Shown: piece after piece, positions 18,568 through 27,800 of the stretch
Position numbering within the stretch: position 1 is the first letter of the stretch
Layout: each line of letters starts with the position of its first letter
Assembly: GCA_009845425.1 (NCBI GenBank)
Contig: VXZQ01000012.1
Coordinates: forward strand, 393,214-457,213
Direction of reading: 5' to 3'
Source of the DNA: Holophagales bacterium
GTDB taxonomy: Bacteria > Acidobacteriota > Thermoanaerobaculia > Multivoradales > Multivoraceae
DNA length: 64,000 nt
Program-made: the position numbers and the translations under genes
The notes under the pieces: model-generated
The model's input: only the letters and a program-made list of their open reading frames with translations
The model's database searches: none
What the model was told of the DNA's origin: nothing

Positions 18568-20868
18568 CTAGGGGAAGGCCTCTGCGAGTTCGGGGGCAGT
18601 CCAGGGGGCTACGCGATCGCCTGTTCGCTGGCGGACGCTGGTGACGAGTTCGGGCAGGACCGGATCGGCGGTGTTGCCCCAGCTCCGGCGGATGTAGGTG
18701 AGGAGGGCGGCGATGGCGGTGTCGGGGAGGCGGGGGTCGGCGGCGAAGCCGGGCATCAGGTCGTCCCAGGTTTCGCCGTGGACCTCGATCGGCCCTTCGA
18801 TTCCCTGAAGGACGAGGGCGGCCAAGCGTTCCGGGGAGCCGAGGACCCATGGGGAGCGCACGAGGCTCGGGCCGAGGCCCTCCTGGCCCCGGCCATCTCC
18901 GTTGTGGCAGGAGCGACAGGCCCGGTAGTGGCGGCGGCCGCGGTTGAACTGGGCGGCCTCCGCCGCGGTCAGGGCGGGAGCTGTTTCCGGCGTATCCGGT
19001 GGCTCGCCGCCGGTGGTTCCGGCCAGGTTCGCGGCGAGGGCGACCTGGCGGTGGAAGGGGTTGTCCGGCTGCGCCGCGACGCGTTCAGCGAGGAGGTTTC
19101 TCGCCCAGATCGACTGTCGGGCCATGGCGCCGAGCGTCAGGAGAGCCTGGGTACGGACCTGGGGCGAAGCTGATTCGAGCAGTTCGCCAAGCACCGCCTG
19201 GCGGGTGGCATTTCCGGCCTGCGTTTCCTCGCCGGTGCGTAGCGCGTGAACGACGAGCCAGGGATCCCGGGACTGCAGGGCCCCCTGCACGGTGGCGTCA
19301 TCCAGTTCGCCGCGACCGTGGAGCGTCCACAGGGCGTGGATCCGGGAGAGCGGGTCTTCGCCGGAGCGGGCAAGCTCGCGCAGGGCATCGCGGCCCGCGT
19401 CGTCGAGCTCGTTCTCGACTAGTAGCCGCTGGGCCGTGTCGCGCTGCCAGCCGTTCGGGTGGGACAGGGCTGCGATTCGGTGGGCCGCGGTTGCAAGGCT
19501 TGGCGCCTCGCGCCGGACGGCGACGGGGTTCTCGGCGTCCCCCTCCCAGACGACGCGGTAGATCCGGCCCATGCCGACCGGGCGGTCGAGCCCGTGCTCG
19601 AGGATGTACTCGCGCAGATAGGTCGTCACGTAGCGCACGTGCTGGAGGATGCCGCGGTACATGTCGATCACGTACAGGGCTCCATCCGGCCCGACCTTTG
19701 CGTCGACCGGACGGAAGCGCTCGTCGGTCGAGGCCAGGAACTCGCGCTCGACCCAGTCCGGGTCGCCGTAGCGACGATGCTCTGCGACGAGGCCCGGGAT
19801 GCCGCTGTCCACCGGACCGGGAGCGAGATCGAAATGGGCGACGACGTTGCCCGCGGGCTCCGGCACGAAGATGTCGCCGCGGAACGTGGCCGGAAACTGG
19901 TCGCCCCGATAGACCACGAGGCCGCTCACCGATGTCGTGACCGCCAGCCGACCGTCGTCGCGCAGCATGCCGTTCACGTAGCCCCGGTTGATGCCGGGAT
20001 TCACGCGGATCGAGTAGACCGCCTCGTCAAGCACGAGCCGCTCGCTGGCGCCGATGCCTCCTCCCCGCGGCTGGTGCTCCGGGTTGGCCAGAGCGTAGTC
20101 GGCCGGGATCAGGTCGGCGAACAGGTAGCGGGAGTTCGTGTTGTAGTACAGGCGGCCGAGGTCGTCCTGGGCAATGCCCCACTGGCCTCGGAACAGGGTC
20201 GGATCCACCTCGATCGAAACGCCCTCAGCGCTCCGGCGCAGCCGGAAGCGCCGGTCGGACTTGGCGTTGTAGATCCAGTTGTCGAGGCCCCACAGGAGTC
20301 CGTTCTCGGTGTGCTCGAGTAGATCGGGGTCCGGGTCGCCGTAGTCGAGCAGGCGCTCCCGGCCGCCGCATCGGGGCAGTTCGTCGTCGGTGTTTTCGTT
20401 CCGGCACAGCCAGAGGCTTGGCGGTTCGCCGATCAGCATGCCGCCCGATACGGCCGCGATCGCGCGCGGGCTGACCAGACCGTCCAGGTAGACACGGCGA
20501 CGGTCCATCGCGCCGTCCGCGTCCGTGTCCTCCAGGACGACGACCCGGCCGACCGGCTCCTGCTCGCCGATGCCGTCCACGTTCGGCATGAAGCCGCGCA
20601 TCTCGACGACGTAGAGGCGTCCCCACTCGTCCCAGGCCATCGCCACCGGGTCCTCGACGAGGGGCTCCGCGGCGACCAGCTCGACGCGAAAGCCGGGGGC
20701 GACGCGCAGGGTCGCCATCGCTTCCTCAGGGGCCAGGGGAGGAGCCTCCGGTACCTCAAGCCCGCGCCAGATCTGTTCCATCACGTGGCCTTCGCGGTCG
20801 CCTCGCTGGGCCGCCAGGGACGCCGCGCACAGGGCGAGCGCGATGAAGGGAGATACTCGCCAGCGCAT
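18568..20868 (-). CDS. PVC-type haem-binding membrane-bound dehydrogenase-like protein (c-type cytochrome domain)
   Basis: Exported 766-aa protein. After a signal peptide ('LALCAASLAAQ') comes a beta-propeller of the membrane-bound dehydrogenase / glucose-sorbosone type (about 45-430; 'PVAMAWDEWGRLYVVEMRG'). A HEAT-like helical region lies at about 470-620. A C-terminal c-type cytochrome domain has one haem site 'CRSCH' near residue 655 and a Met-containing distal part ('LMPGFAADPRLPDTAIAALL'). Such proteins are common in Planctomycetota, Verrucomicrobiota and Acidobacteriota and are thought to oxidise sugars or related compounds; substrate and quinone dependence are unknown. The start codon lies only 23 bases from the divergent Nramp-like gene. 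Its stop faces the RND permease across a hairpin terminator. Confidence 0.85.
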   Translation of the reverse strand: MRWRVSPFIALALCAASLAAQRGDREGHVMEQIWRGLEVPEAPPLAPEEAMATLRVAPGFRVELVAAEPLVEDPVAMAWDEWGRLYVVEMRGFMPNVDGIGEQEPVGRVVVLEDTDADGAMDRRRVYLDGLVSPRAIAAVSGGMLIGEPPSLWLCRNENTDDELPRCGGRERLLDYGDPDPDLLEHTENGLLWGLDNWIYNAKSDRRFRLRRSAEGVSIEVDPTLFRGQWGIAQDDLGRLYYNTNSRYLFADLIPADYALANPEHQPRGGGIGASERLVLDEAVYSIRVNPGINRGYVNGMLRDDGRLAVTTSVSGLVVYRGDQFPATFRGDIFVPEPAGNVVAHFDLAPGPVDSGIPGLVAEHRRYGDPDWVEREFLASTDERFRPVDAKVGPDGALYVIDMYRGILQHVRYVTTYLREYILEHGLDRPVGMGRIYRVVWEGDAENPVAVRREAPSLATAAHRIAALSHPNGWQRDTAQRLLVENELDDAGRDALRELARSGEDPLSRIHALWTLHGRGELDDATVQGALQSRDPWLVVHALRTGEETQAGNATRQAVLGELLESASPQVRTQALLTLGAMARQSIWARNLLAERVAAQPDNPFHRQVALAANLAGTTGGEPPDTPETAPALTAAEAAQFNRGRRHYRACRSCHNGDGRGQEGLGPSLVRSPWVLGSPERLAALVLQGIEGPIEVHGETWDDLMPGFAADPRLPDTAIAALLTYIRRSWGNTADPVLPELVTSVRQRTGDRVAPWTAPELAEAFP

Positions 20869-20878
20869 TGCGGTGGAG

Positions 20879-20885
20879 TAGCCTA
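20879..20885. promoter_or_regulatory. Overlapping divergent -10-like elements (Nramp-like / haem protein)
   Basis: TAGCCT on + (20879-20884) ends 7 bases before the Nramp-like ATG at 20892. TAGGCT on - (complement of 20880-20885) lies 11 bases before the ATG of the haem protein gene at 20868. The two start codons are separated by only 23 bases, so both promoters must share this DNA. No -35 is obvious. Confidence 0.4.
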
Positions 20886-20891
20886 GCCCAC

Positions 20892-22313
20892 ATGCCGGAG
20901 CAGCTCTCCGCGGCCGAACGGGACGACCTGCGGGTCGGCCTGCGGATGGCCCACCCGCCCGATCCGGCGGCTCTCACCGCGGAGCGGCGGCAACTGACCG
21001 ACCTGGAGCAGGCGCCCAGAATGGCGCGCTGGCGCTCCTTCGCCGGGCTGATCGGCCCGGGCTACATGCAGAGCGCGATGACGCTCGGCAGCGGCACGGC
21101 GGCCTCCGCCCTGTTCGCCGGCGCCGTATTCGGCTACCAGCTCCTGTGGGTCGCGCCCCTCGCCATGCTGCTCGGGCTGGTCATGCTCTCCGCGGTCGCC
21201 CACCAGACCCTGTCGACGGGCCTGCGGCCGTTCGATGCGATGCGCCGCTTCGCGGGGGCGCCTCTGGCCTGGAGCTGGGCCCTGGGCGCGCTGATCGCAT
21301 CGATCGTCTGGCACTTCCCCCAGTACGCGCTGGCTTCGGCGGTGCTTGTCGACCTCGGCGAAGCGGCCGGGATCGAGGGGTTGCCGGCGGCGGGGCTCGG
21401 CTTCGTCGTTCTCGTCTGGGCCGTGCTGATCTCGTCGCTCTACGGCCGGCGACCCGAGTTGATTCGCGTCTACGAGCGGCTCCTGCGCTACATGGTGTGG
21501 GGAATCGTCTTCTGCTTCGCCTGGGTCGTCTTCCGCACGGGAATCTCGGACTGGGGAGGGTTGATCCGCGGCTTCACGAGCTTCGCGGTTCCCGGCGAGC
21601 GGAACGGCGTGCTCGGAGTGACGGTGATTCTGAGCGGCCTGTCGGCCGCGGTCGGCATCAACATGGTCTTCCTCTACCCCTACTCACTGCTCGCCCGGGG
21701 CTGGTCGAGAGAGCACAGATCGCTGGCCCGGTTCGACCTGTGGACCGGGACCTTCCTGCCCTACGTCCTGGCCGCGAGCCTGATGGTGATTGCCGCCGCG
21801 AACACGATTCACCTCGATCCGTCCTACGACGGTGTGCGGCTGAGCCCGGTCGAAGCCGCGCAGTCCCTGGCGGCCGTCGCGGGGCCGGCTGTGGGGCGGG
21901 TGGTGTTCGATCTTGGCGTGCTCGGCATGGCTTTGTCGACGATCACCCTGCACATGCTGGCGACGGGCTTCGTGGCCTGCGAGTTGTTCGGCTGGGAGTT
22001 CGGCAGCGCGAAGCACCGGCTGGCCATGCTGCTTCCCGCGCCTGGTGTGCTCGGGCCGGTCTTCTGGGGTGACATCGCGGTATGGCTGGCGGTGCCGACC
22101 AACATCGTCTGCGGCCTGTTCCTGCCCGCCGCGTACATCGGCTTCGTCATGCTACAGCGCAGCCGCGGCTACCTGGGCGAGGACCGTCCGGCTGGTGCGC
22201 GGGGTTGGTTGTGGTGGGGCGGGATGGTCGCGGTGACCCTCTTTCTGACCGGCTTCATGGCCTGGTACGTCTGGACCCAGGGTCCGTCGTACTTCGGGCG
22301 GTTCGCCGGCTGA
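20892..22313 (+). CDS. Nramp-superfamily transporter lacking the canonical metal-binding motifs
   Basis: Integral membrane protein, 473 aa, with about 11 predicted helices and the Nramp (APC-fold) signature opening 'SFAGLIGPGYMQSAMTL' followed by 'AGAVFGYQLLWVAPL'. ATG at 20892 is preferred over an upstream GTG-type extension that would overlap the divergent gene. In classic Nramp metal importers TM1 carries D-P-G-N and TM6 carries M-P-H. Here TM1 reads 'LGSGTA' and TM6 reads 'INMVFLYPYSLL', so the metal-liganding Asp, Asn and Met-His pair are missing. The protein may move something other than Mn/Fe, perhaps Mg or an organic substrate as in some Nramp-related clades. It is followed 18 bases later by a sugar ABC operon, with which it may be co-transcribed. 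Confidence 0.8.
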   Translation: MPEQLSAAERDDLRVGLRMAHPPDPAALTAERRQLTDLEQAPRMARWRSFAGLIGPGYMQSAMTLGSGTAASALFAGAVFGYQLLWVAPLAMLLGLVMLSAVAHQTLSTGLRPFDAMRRFAGAPLAWSWALGALIASIVWHFPQYALASAVLVDLGEAAGIEGLPAAGLGFVVLVWAVLISSLYGRRPELIRVYERLLRYMVWGIVFCFAWVVFRTGISDWGGLIRGFTSFAVPGERNGVLGVTVILSGLSAAVGINMVFLYPYSLLARGWSREHRSLARFDLWTGTFLPYVLAASLMVIAAANTIHLDPSYDGVRLSPVEAAQSLAAVAGPAVGRVVFDLGVLGMALSTITLHMLATGFVACELFGWEFGSAKHRLAMLLPAPGVLGPVFWGDIAVWLAVPTNIVCGLFLPAAYIGFVMLQRSRGYLGEDRPAGARGWLWWGGMVAVTLFLTGFMAWYVWTQGPSYFGRFAG

Positions 22314-22331
22314 GTCACGGCCGGGCGGGCG

Positions 22332-23062
<731 letters not shown>

Positions 23063-23066
<4 letters not shown>

Positions 23067-24016
23067 GGAGTCTCCGTCGGACGCCCCAGTCGCTATGGGT
23101 GATGCTGACGGTCGCCGCACTGACCGGCGTGATGAGCCTGGTCTCGGAGCCGTTCGCGAGCGCGGACAATCTCTTCAACGTCAGTCGCAACTTCGCCTTC
23201 ATCGGATTGATCGCCCTTGGGCAGACGGCGGTGATCGCGACCGGCGGGATCGACCTGTCGGTCGGTTCGGTGATGGGGTTGGCGGGGATCGTCACCGGAC
23301 TCGTTCTGGGTTCTGGCCAACCCTTGGCGCTGGCTGCGGCCGCTGGCCTGGGGTGTGCCCTGCTGTGTGGACTCGTGAACGGTGCACTCGTGGGGTATCT
23401 CCGGCTGTCGCCGTTCGTCGTTACGCTCGGCATGCTGAGCATCGCCCGATCACTGGCTCTGGTGGTCTCGAACAACAGGATGATCCATGACTTCGGTCCT
23501 GACGAGGATCTCGTGCTTGCTCTCGGCGGCGGGCGCTTCCTGGGCCTCGCGAACCCGGTCTGGTTGCTGCTGGTCGCGGCGCTCGGCACGGCGGCCTGGT
23601 TTCGGTACAGCCGGCTGGCGCGCCACGTGCTGGCGGTGGGCGGCAACGAGGTTTCGACCCGCCTGGCGGGGGTGCCCGTAGCCCGGGTCAAACTCACGGT
23701 GTATGTCCTGAGCTCCCTGCTCGCCGGGGCATCGGCGATTCTGATGATCGGCTGGCTGGGAGCGGTCACGAACGCACTCGGTCAGGGCTACGAACTGCGC
23801 GTGATCGCCTCCGCGGTGATCGGCGGCGCGAACCTGATGGGCGGCGAGGGGGGTGCGTTCGGCGCGGTGGCTGGCGCAGCCCTGATCGAGCTGATCCGCA
23901 ACAGCCTGCTGCTGCTGGGCGTGGATCCCTACTGGCAGGGCGCCTTCGTCGGCGGATCGATCATCGTCGCTATGCTCGTCGAGCGAGTACGGCGAGGTAG
24001 ACAGACCGCTGGCTGA
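23063..24016 (+). CDS. Sugar ABC importer permease (RbsC/FrcC-like)
   Basis: Polytopic permease of 317 aa in the BPD_transp_2 family. The characteristic 'GGIDLSVGSVMGLAG' lies in the first third, 'FVVTLGMLSIARSLALV' in the middle and 'GGANLMGGEGGAFGAVAGA' near the C-terminus, the region that contacts the ATPase. About eight to ten helices are predicted. GTG at 23063 overlaps the ATPase stop (GTGA). Together with its neighbours it forms an importer for a monosaccharide or sugar-like ligand; the exact ligand is not visible. Confidence 0.9.
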
Positions 24017-24052
24017 AGCCCGGAAGGGGCCCGTGCTCGCTCGGGAGCTTCA

Positions 24053-25114
24053 GTGCGACGGGAGTTTCAAGTGATCTGGAAGAGGAAGCCGCGGAGCGGG
24101 TGCGGTGCCCGCGGACAGCGCCGGGTGCCGGCGGGGCTTGTTGCCCTGTTGCTATTGGCGGTGGTCGGCTGCGCGCAGGAAGAGGCGGGCTACACCTTCG
24201 CCCTGGTGCCAAAGGCGATGAACAATCCGTTCTTCGACTTCGCCCGCGACGGCTGCATGCAGGCGGCCGAGGATCTCGACGGCGTGGAGTGCCTGTACAT
24301 CGGTCCGAGCGAGCACACGGAGGCGGATCAGATCCAGGTGGTGGAAGACCTGATCACGCGCCGTGTCGACGGTGTTGCCGTGTCTCCGTCGAACGCGGTC
24401 GCGATGGCCAGGGTTCTGGTGCGGGCGCGGGACTCCGGCATCCCGGTGGTCACCTGGGACTCCGATCTACTGGCCGAGGACGCCGGACTGCGGACCACCT
24501 ACATCGGCACCGAGAACCGGGCGATGGGCGTCGAGCAGGCGAAGCTGCTCAAGGAGCTGAAGCCGGAAGGGGGCAGCGTCTGCATTCAGTCCGGCGGGGC
24601 AGCGGCGATGAACCACAACGAGAGGATGCAGGGGCTCCGGGACACCCTGGCCGGCGTGGTATCGGCCGCACCGCCGGGGGAGCGGCTCGAACGTCGAAAC
24701 GGCTGGACGGAGGTGGCGGCTTGCCCTCTCTACACGAATGACGACTTCCCGCTCGCCGTCCAGCAGATGGCCGATGTGCTGGCCTCGGAGCCTGACCTCG
24801 ACGTGTTCGCGATCACGGGCGGCTTCCCGCAGTTCGTGGACCAGGCCTACCGGCAGGCGGTCGAGCCCTACCGGGAGAGGATCGAGTCCCTGGACCTCGT
24901 GATCATCGGCGCCGACGTGCTGCCGATGCAGTTGGACCTGCTGGTCGAGGGGCTCAGTCACGGCCAGGTCGGGCAGCGGCCCTACGCCATGGGCTACCGG
25001 TCGATGGAGGTGCTGCTGGAACTGGTGAGCGGCGGATCGGTCGAGGACCCGATCTACACCGGTCTGGACGTGTTGACCGGCGCTGAAGACGTCGAGGCGT
25101 TCAGGGCCCGCTAG
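24053..25114 (+). CDS. Sugar ABC importer substrate-binding lipoprotein
   Basis: Periplasmic-binding-protein family 4 (ribose/fructose-binding type), 353 aa. The N-terminus ends in a lipobox 'LLAVVGCAQ', so it is probably membrane-tethered. The mature part begins with 'YTFALVPKAMNNPFFDFA', the usual start of this fold, and has a second-lobe signature 'ITGGFPQFVDQAYRQAV'. An internal Cys pair (about 65 and 77) could form a disulfide. Start is GTG 24053 or GTG 24071. The gene lies 36 bases after the permease and completes an ATPase-permease-binding protein set. No sugar kinase or isomerase is adjacent, so the ligand cannot be inferred. It overlaps the convergent VWFA gene by 4 bases. Confidence 0.88.
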   Translation: MRREFQVIWKRKPRSGCGARGQRRVPAGLVALLLLAVVGCAQEEAGYTFALVPKAMNNPFFDFARDGCMQAAEDLDGVECLYIGPSEHTEADQIQVVEDLITRRVDGVAVSPSNAVAMARVLVRARDSGIPVVTWDSDLLAEDAGLRTTYIGTENRAMGVEQAKLLKELKPEGGSVCIQSGGAAAMNHNERMQGLRDTLAGVVSAAPPGERLERRNGWTEVAACPLYTNDDFPLAVQQMADVLASEPDLDVFAITGGFPQFVDQAYRQAVEPYRERIESLDLVIIGADVLPMQLDLLVEGLSHGQVGQRPYAMGYRSMEVLLELVSGGSVEDPIYTGLDVLTGAEDVEAFRAR

Positions 25115-26895
25115 CCGGCAGGCAACTCGACGTCCCGAACCAGGTAGCTGCCGCGCCCGGAGGCCTCGTCCCGGACCCCGACCGCGACCGAGAACCTCCC
25201 CGGCGGCAGGTCGACGTTCACGACAACGGTCTTGGTCTGGCCGATCTCTGGCAACTCCGCTTCCATCAAGGTCAGGGTCTTCTGCCGCATCGGCGTGCGG
25301 CGGCCGTCTTCCCCTTCGGCAACCAGGAAGATGCGCACCGCTCCGGAGGCGCCCGACGGTCCGGGAAGCAGGGTGACGGCCGATACGGGAACCCGTACTC
25401 CCACGGGAAGCGTCCTTCGGCCCGGTTCGGTTCCGGGCGAGGTTTCGCCGAACGTCACTTCTGCGGCGAGCGGATTGGTCTGTTCGTCCAGCTTCAGCGC
25501 CGCAAACAGACGGTCGGCCAGTCGCTGATCGGCCGACTTCAGAATGTAGGAGCGGCGGTACCGCACCTGCCAGCCCTTTGCCTGCCTGGTCAGACGCACT
25601 TCGACCTGGCGAATCGGATGGCGACGGTCGGGCGGCGCCCGATAGCCCAGGGAGTAGTAGGAACCAAAGTCGGACGCAATCCCCTCGAGCGCTTCGGCAG
25701 GGTTCGGCTGGTTGAAGACCGCGCGGCCTCCGGTCTCGTCCGCCAGAAGGCTGAGAGTCGCCTGCAGGTTGTCGACGCGCAGGCGGTCGTTCTCGGTGCT
25801 GGGCACGAGCACGGTCGACAACCGCGAATCTCTGGTCCCACCGAAGTCGCCCACCTCGCTGACCGGGCCGGCGAGAGTCGGATCGGTGGCCGACGAGGCT
25901 CGAACGCCGCCAGCGTCGACAGGATAGATGGTGACCCGATTCGCGTTGCTGAAGGAGCTGAAGCGGTTGAATCGGGTCGTGTCGTCCCACTCGCGGTCGA
26001 GGGCGCCCGTCTCCGACTGCCGATCCGCGCAGATTTGGCCCAGATAGTGGAACAAGTCGGCCCCGGGGCGTTGAGGCAGTCCGTCACTGACGTAGACGAG
26101 CGCTTTGGGGCCCGGGAGACCGCCGAGGGCAGTCGCCAGTTCGGCAAGCGAAGCCAGGGAGGTCCCAGCCCGGGTTTGCATCTCCGCCGCGTACTGGCCG
26201 GCGGCGCCGAGGAGCGCGGGCCAGGTGTCGACGCATGGCACGCAGCCGGGATTGAACTCGCTGGCGGGAGGCTGGATGCACGTCTCGTAGGTGGTCCGGA
26301 TCTCGTCCAGGGTGCGTCTGCGCAGCAGGTCGTCGTCATGGAGACCGGAGCGCGGCTCCCCACGCAGTTGTTCGAGGGCCCCAAGGAGTTCTCGCGGGTC
26401 GTCCGTGAAGGGAACCCGGACGTTCAGCTCCGGATCACCGGTGGCGAGCAGGAAGCGGATGCCGCCGCCCTGGTCCCGGCGGGCGCTGAGGAAGGAGGCG
26501 AGGTCGTCTTCGATGCGCAGCAGGTTGCCGTGCCTGGTGCGATAGCGGTCGACGTAGAGTGCCACCATCAAGGGGGCGTCGGTGTCCGCCTCCGGTTCGC
26601 CGCCATCGCTCCATTCCGGCTCCTCACGGGCGGCGGCGTTCAGGAAGTTGGTGATTTCGACCAACTCGCCGTTCTCGTAGACCTCGAAGTCGGCGGCGGT
26701 GAGGTCGGCGATCGGCCTGCCCCGGCGGTTCGTAACGTGTACGTCGATGTTCACGATGCTCACGTTCACCTGCTCTGCGACCGTCGCGGCCGGGGTTTCC
26801 GGGCGTTCCTGCCGCTGGGCGCCGGCCGGCACGGCGGCCAGGGGCAGCGTGAACAAGGCCGCGATGAGTCGCCCGCAACGGCGAGTCGGAGCCAT
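25111..26895 (-). CDS. Secreted VWFA-related domain protein
   Basis: Exported 594-aa protein with a signal peptide ending near 'AVPAGAQ'. The opening 'VSIVNIDVHVTNRRGRPI' and 'LTAADFEVYENGEL' is the hallmark of the VWFA-related family that is greatly expanded in Acidobacteriota. It is followed by a von Willebrand A-like fold (about 100-430; 'VALYVDRYRTRHGNL', 'ALVYVSDGLPQRPG'). The MIDAS D-x-S-x-S is degenerate ('DRYRT'), so metal-dependent adhesion is uncertain. The C-terminal half is beta-rich. Function unknown; envelope or surface protein binding is a reasonable guess. The ATG is 6 bases from a TATAGT hexamer on its own strand that overlaps the promoter of the divergent PIG-L gene. Confidence 0.85.
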   Translation of the reverse strand: MAPTRRCGRLIAALFTLPLAAVPAGAQRQERPETPAATVAEQVNVSIVNIDVHVTNRRGRPIADLTAADFEVYENGELVEITNFLNAAAREEPEWSDGGEPEADTDAPLMVALYVDRYRTRHGNLLRIEDDLASFLSARRDQGGGIRFLLATGDPELNVRVPFTDDPRELLGALEQLRGEPRSGLHDDDLLRRRTLDEIRTTYETCIQPPASEFNPGCVPCVDTWPALLGAAGQYAAEMQTRAGTSLASLAELATALGGLPGPKALVYVSDGLPQRPGADLFHYLGQICADRQSETGALDREWDDTTRFNRFSSFSNANRVTIYPVDAGGVRASSATDPTLAGPVSEVGDFGGTRDSRLSTVLVPSTENDRLRVDNLQATLSLLADETGGRAVFNQPNPAEALEGIASDFGSYYSLGYRAPPDRRHPIRQVEVRLTRQAKGWQVRYRRSYILKSADQRLADRLFAALKLDEQTNPLAAEVTFGETSPGTEPGRRTLPVGVRVPVSAVTLLPGPSGASGAVRIFLVAEGEDGRRTPMRQKTLTLMEAELPEIGQTKTVVVNVDLPPGRFSVAVGVRDEASGRGSYLVRDVELPAG

Positions 26896-26901
26896 GGATT
26901 C

Positions 26902-26909
26902 ACTATACT
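26902..26909. promoter_or_regulatory. Overlapping divergent -10 elements (VWFA / PIG-L)
   Basis: TATACT on + (26904-26909) ends 6 bases before ATG 26916, and TATAGT on - (complement of 26902-26907) ends 6 bases before ATG 26895. Each matches TATAAT at five of six positions. The spacing is identical in both directions and neither gene has a Shine-Dalgarno sequence, so both transcripts would be leaderless or nearly so. Confidence 0.6.
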
Positions 26910-26915
26910 GGCTTG

Positions 26916-27800
26916 ATGGTCACGGCGGGCGCGAGAGGCTTGGCTCCAGCACTCTCGACCGGGTCGGGTATGTTGCTTGCCGCCGTGGTCGGCGCCGTCG
27001 TCGCCGTGGGCTCGGTCGACGCCCAGGTCTCGCGCCCCGAACCGGAGTACAAGGGCGCCGACCGGATCGAAGAGTGGTCGGGGCGTCGCATCCTGGTCGT
27101 GACGCCGCACCCGGACGACGAGACCTTCACCTCCGGCGGCACACTGGCGATTCTGGCGGCGAACGGCAACGACATCCGGGTCGTCGTCTACACGACGGAC
27201 AATGCCGGTTCCCGTGACCCGGAAATGACGAAGGACCGCCTGAAGGCGATCCGGCGGGCCGAAGAGGAAGAGGCCTGCCGCATCCTCGGCATTCCGAAGG
27301 AGAACATCGTCTGGCTGGGCCATGACGACGGCATGCTGGAGTACGTCGACCGCCGGGACCTGACCCGTCAGGTGGCCCGGGAGATACGGCGGTTCAAGCC
27401 CGATGCCCTGTTCTCGGTCGATCCCGGTTCGCCCTACGAGCAGTACCACAAGTCGGACCATCGTTCGGGCGCGATCATCACGGTCGACGCGATCCGCGCG
27501 GCTCGCTGGCGGCTGTACTTCCCGGAGCTGGAGGCCGAGGGCTTCGAGGCGTGGAGCGTGCCCCTTGTCTTCTTCTACTACAGCGCCAACCCGAACTACA
27601 CGGTCGACATCACGGCTGTGGCGGAGAAGAAGGCAAGGGCGTCGGCGGCCCACATCAGCCAGTTCGGTTCCATGGTCGACCGATACGACCCGCAGGCTGT
27701 GGACGAGCAGCGCAAGGAGTGGGCGGCGCGTCTGCTGGCCCGCGCCGAGCGCGAGAACGGCAAAGTGGTGGAGCGCTTCCGGCGTTCCACGGCATACTGA
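26916..27800 (+). CDS. Exported PIG-L/LmbE family deacetylase
   Basis: Zinc-dependent N-acetylglucosaminyl-type deacetylase fold, 294 aa. An N-terminal hydrophobic segment ('GMLLAAVVGAVVAVGSVDAQ') looks like a signal peptide, so the enzyme is probably periplasmic. The metal site is 'TPHPDDETF' (near residue 65) with a distal 'YHKSDHRS' that supplies the third His. Family members deacetylate GlcNAc-PI, mycothiol and bacillithiol precursors or glycopeptides; the extracytoplasmic location here argues for a cell-wall or glycan substrate, but none can be named. ATG 26916 is chosen over TTG 26913 because of the adjacent -10 element. The next gene begins immediately after the stop. Confidence 0.88.
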   Translation: MVTAGARGLAPALSTGSGMLLAAVVGAVVAVGSVDAQVSRPEPEYKGADRIEEWSGRRILVVTPHPDDETFTSGGTLAILAANGNDIRVVVYTTDNAGSRDPEMTKDRLKAIRRAEEEEACRILGIPKENIVWLGHDDGMLEYVDRRDLTRQVAREIRRFKPDALFSVDPGSPYEQYHKSDHRSGAIITVDAIRAARWRLYFPELEAEGFEAWSVPLVFFYYSANPNYTVDITAVAEKKARASAAHISQFGSMVDRYDPQAVDEQRKEWAARLLARAERENGKVVERFRRSTAY

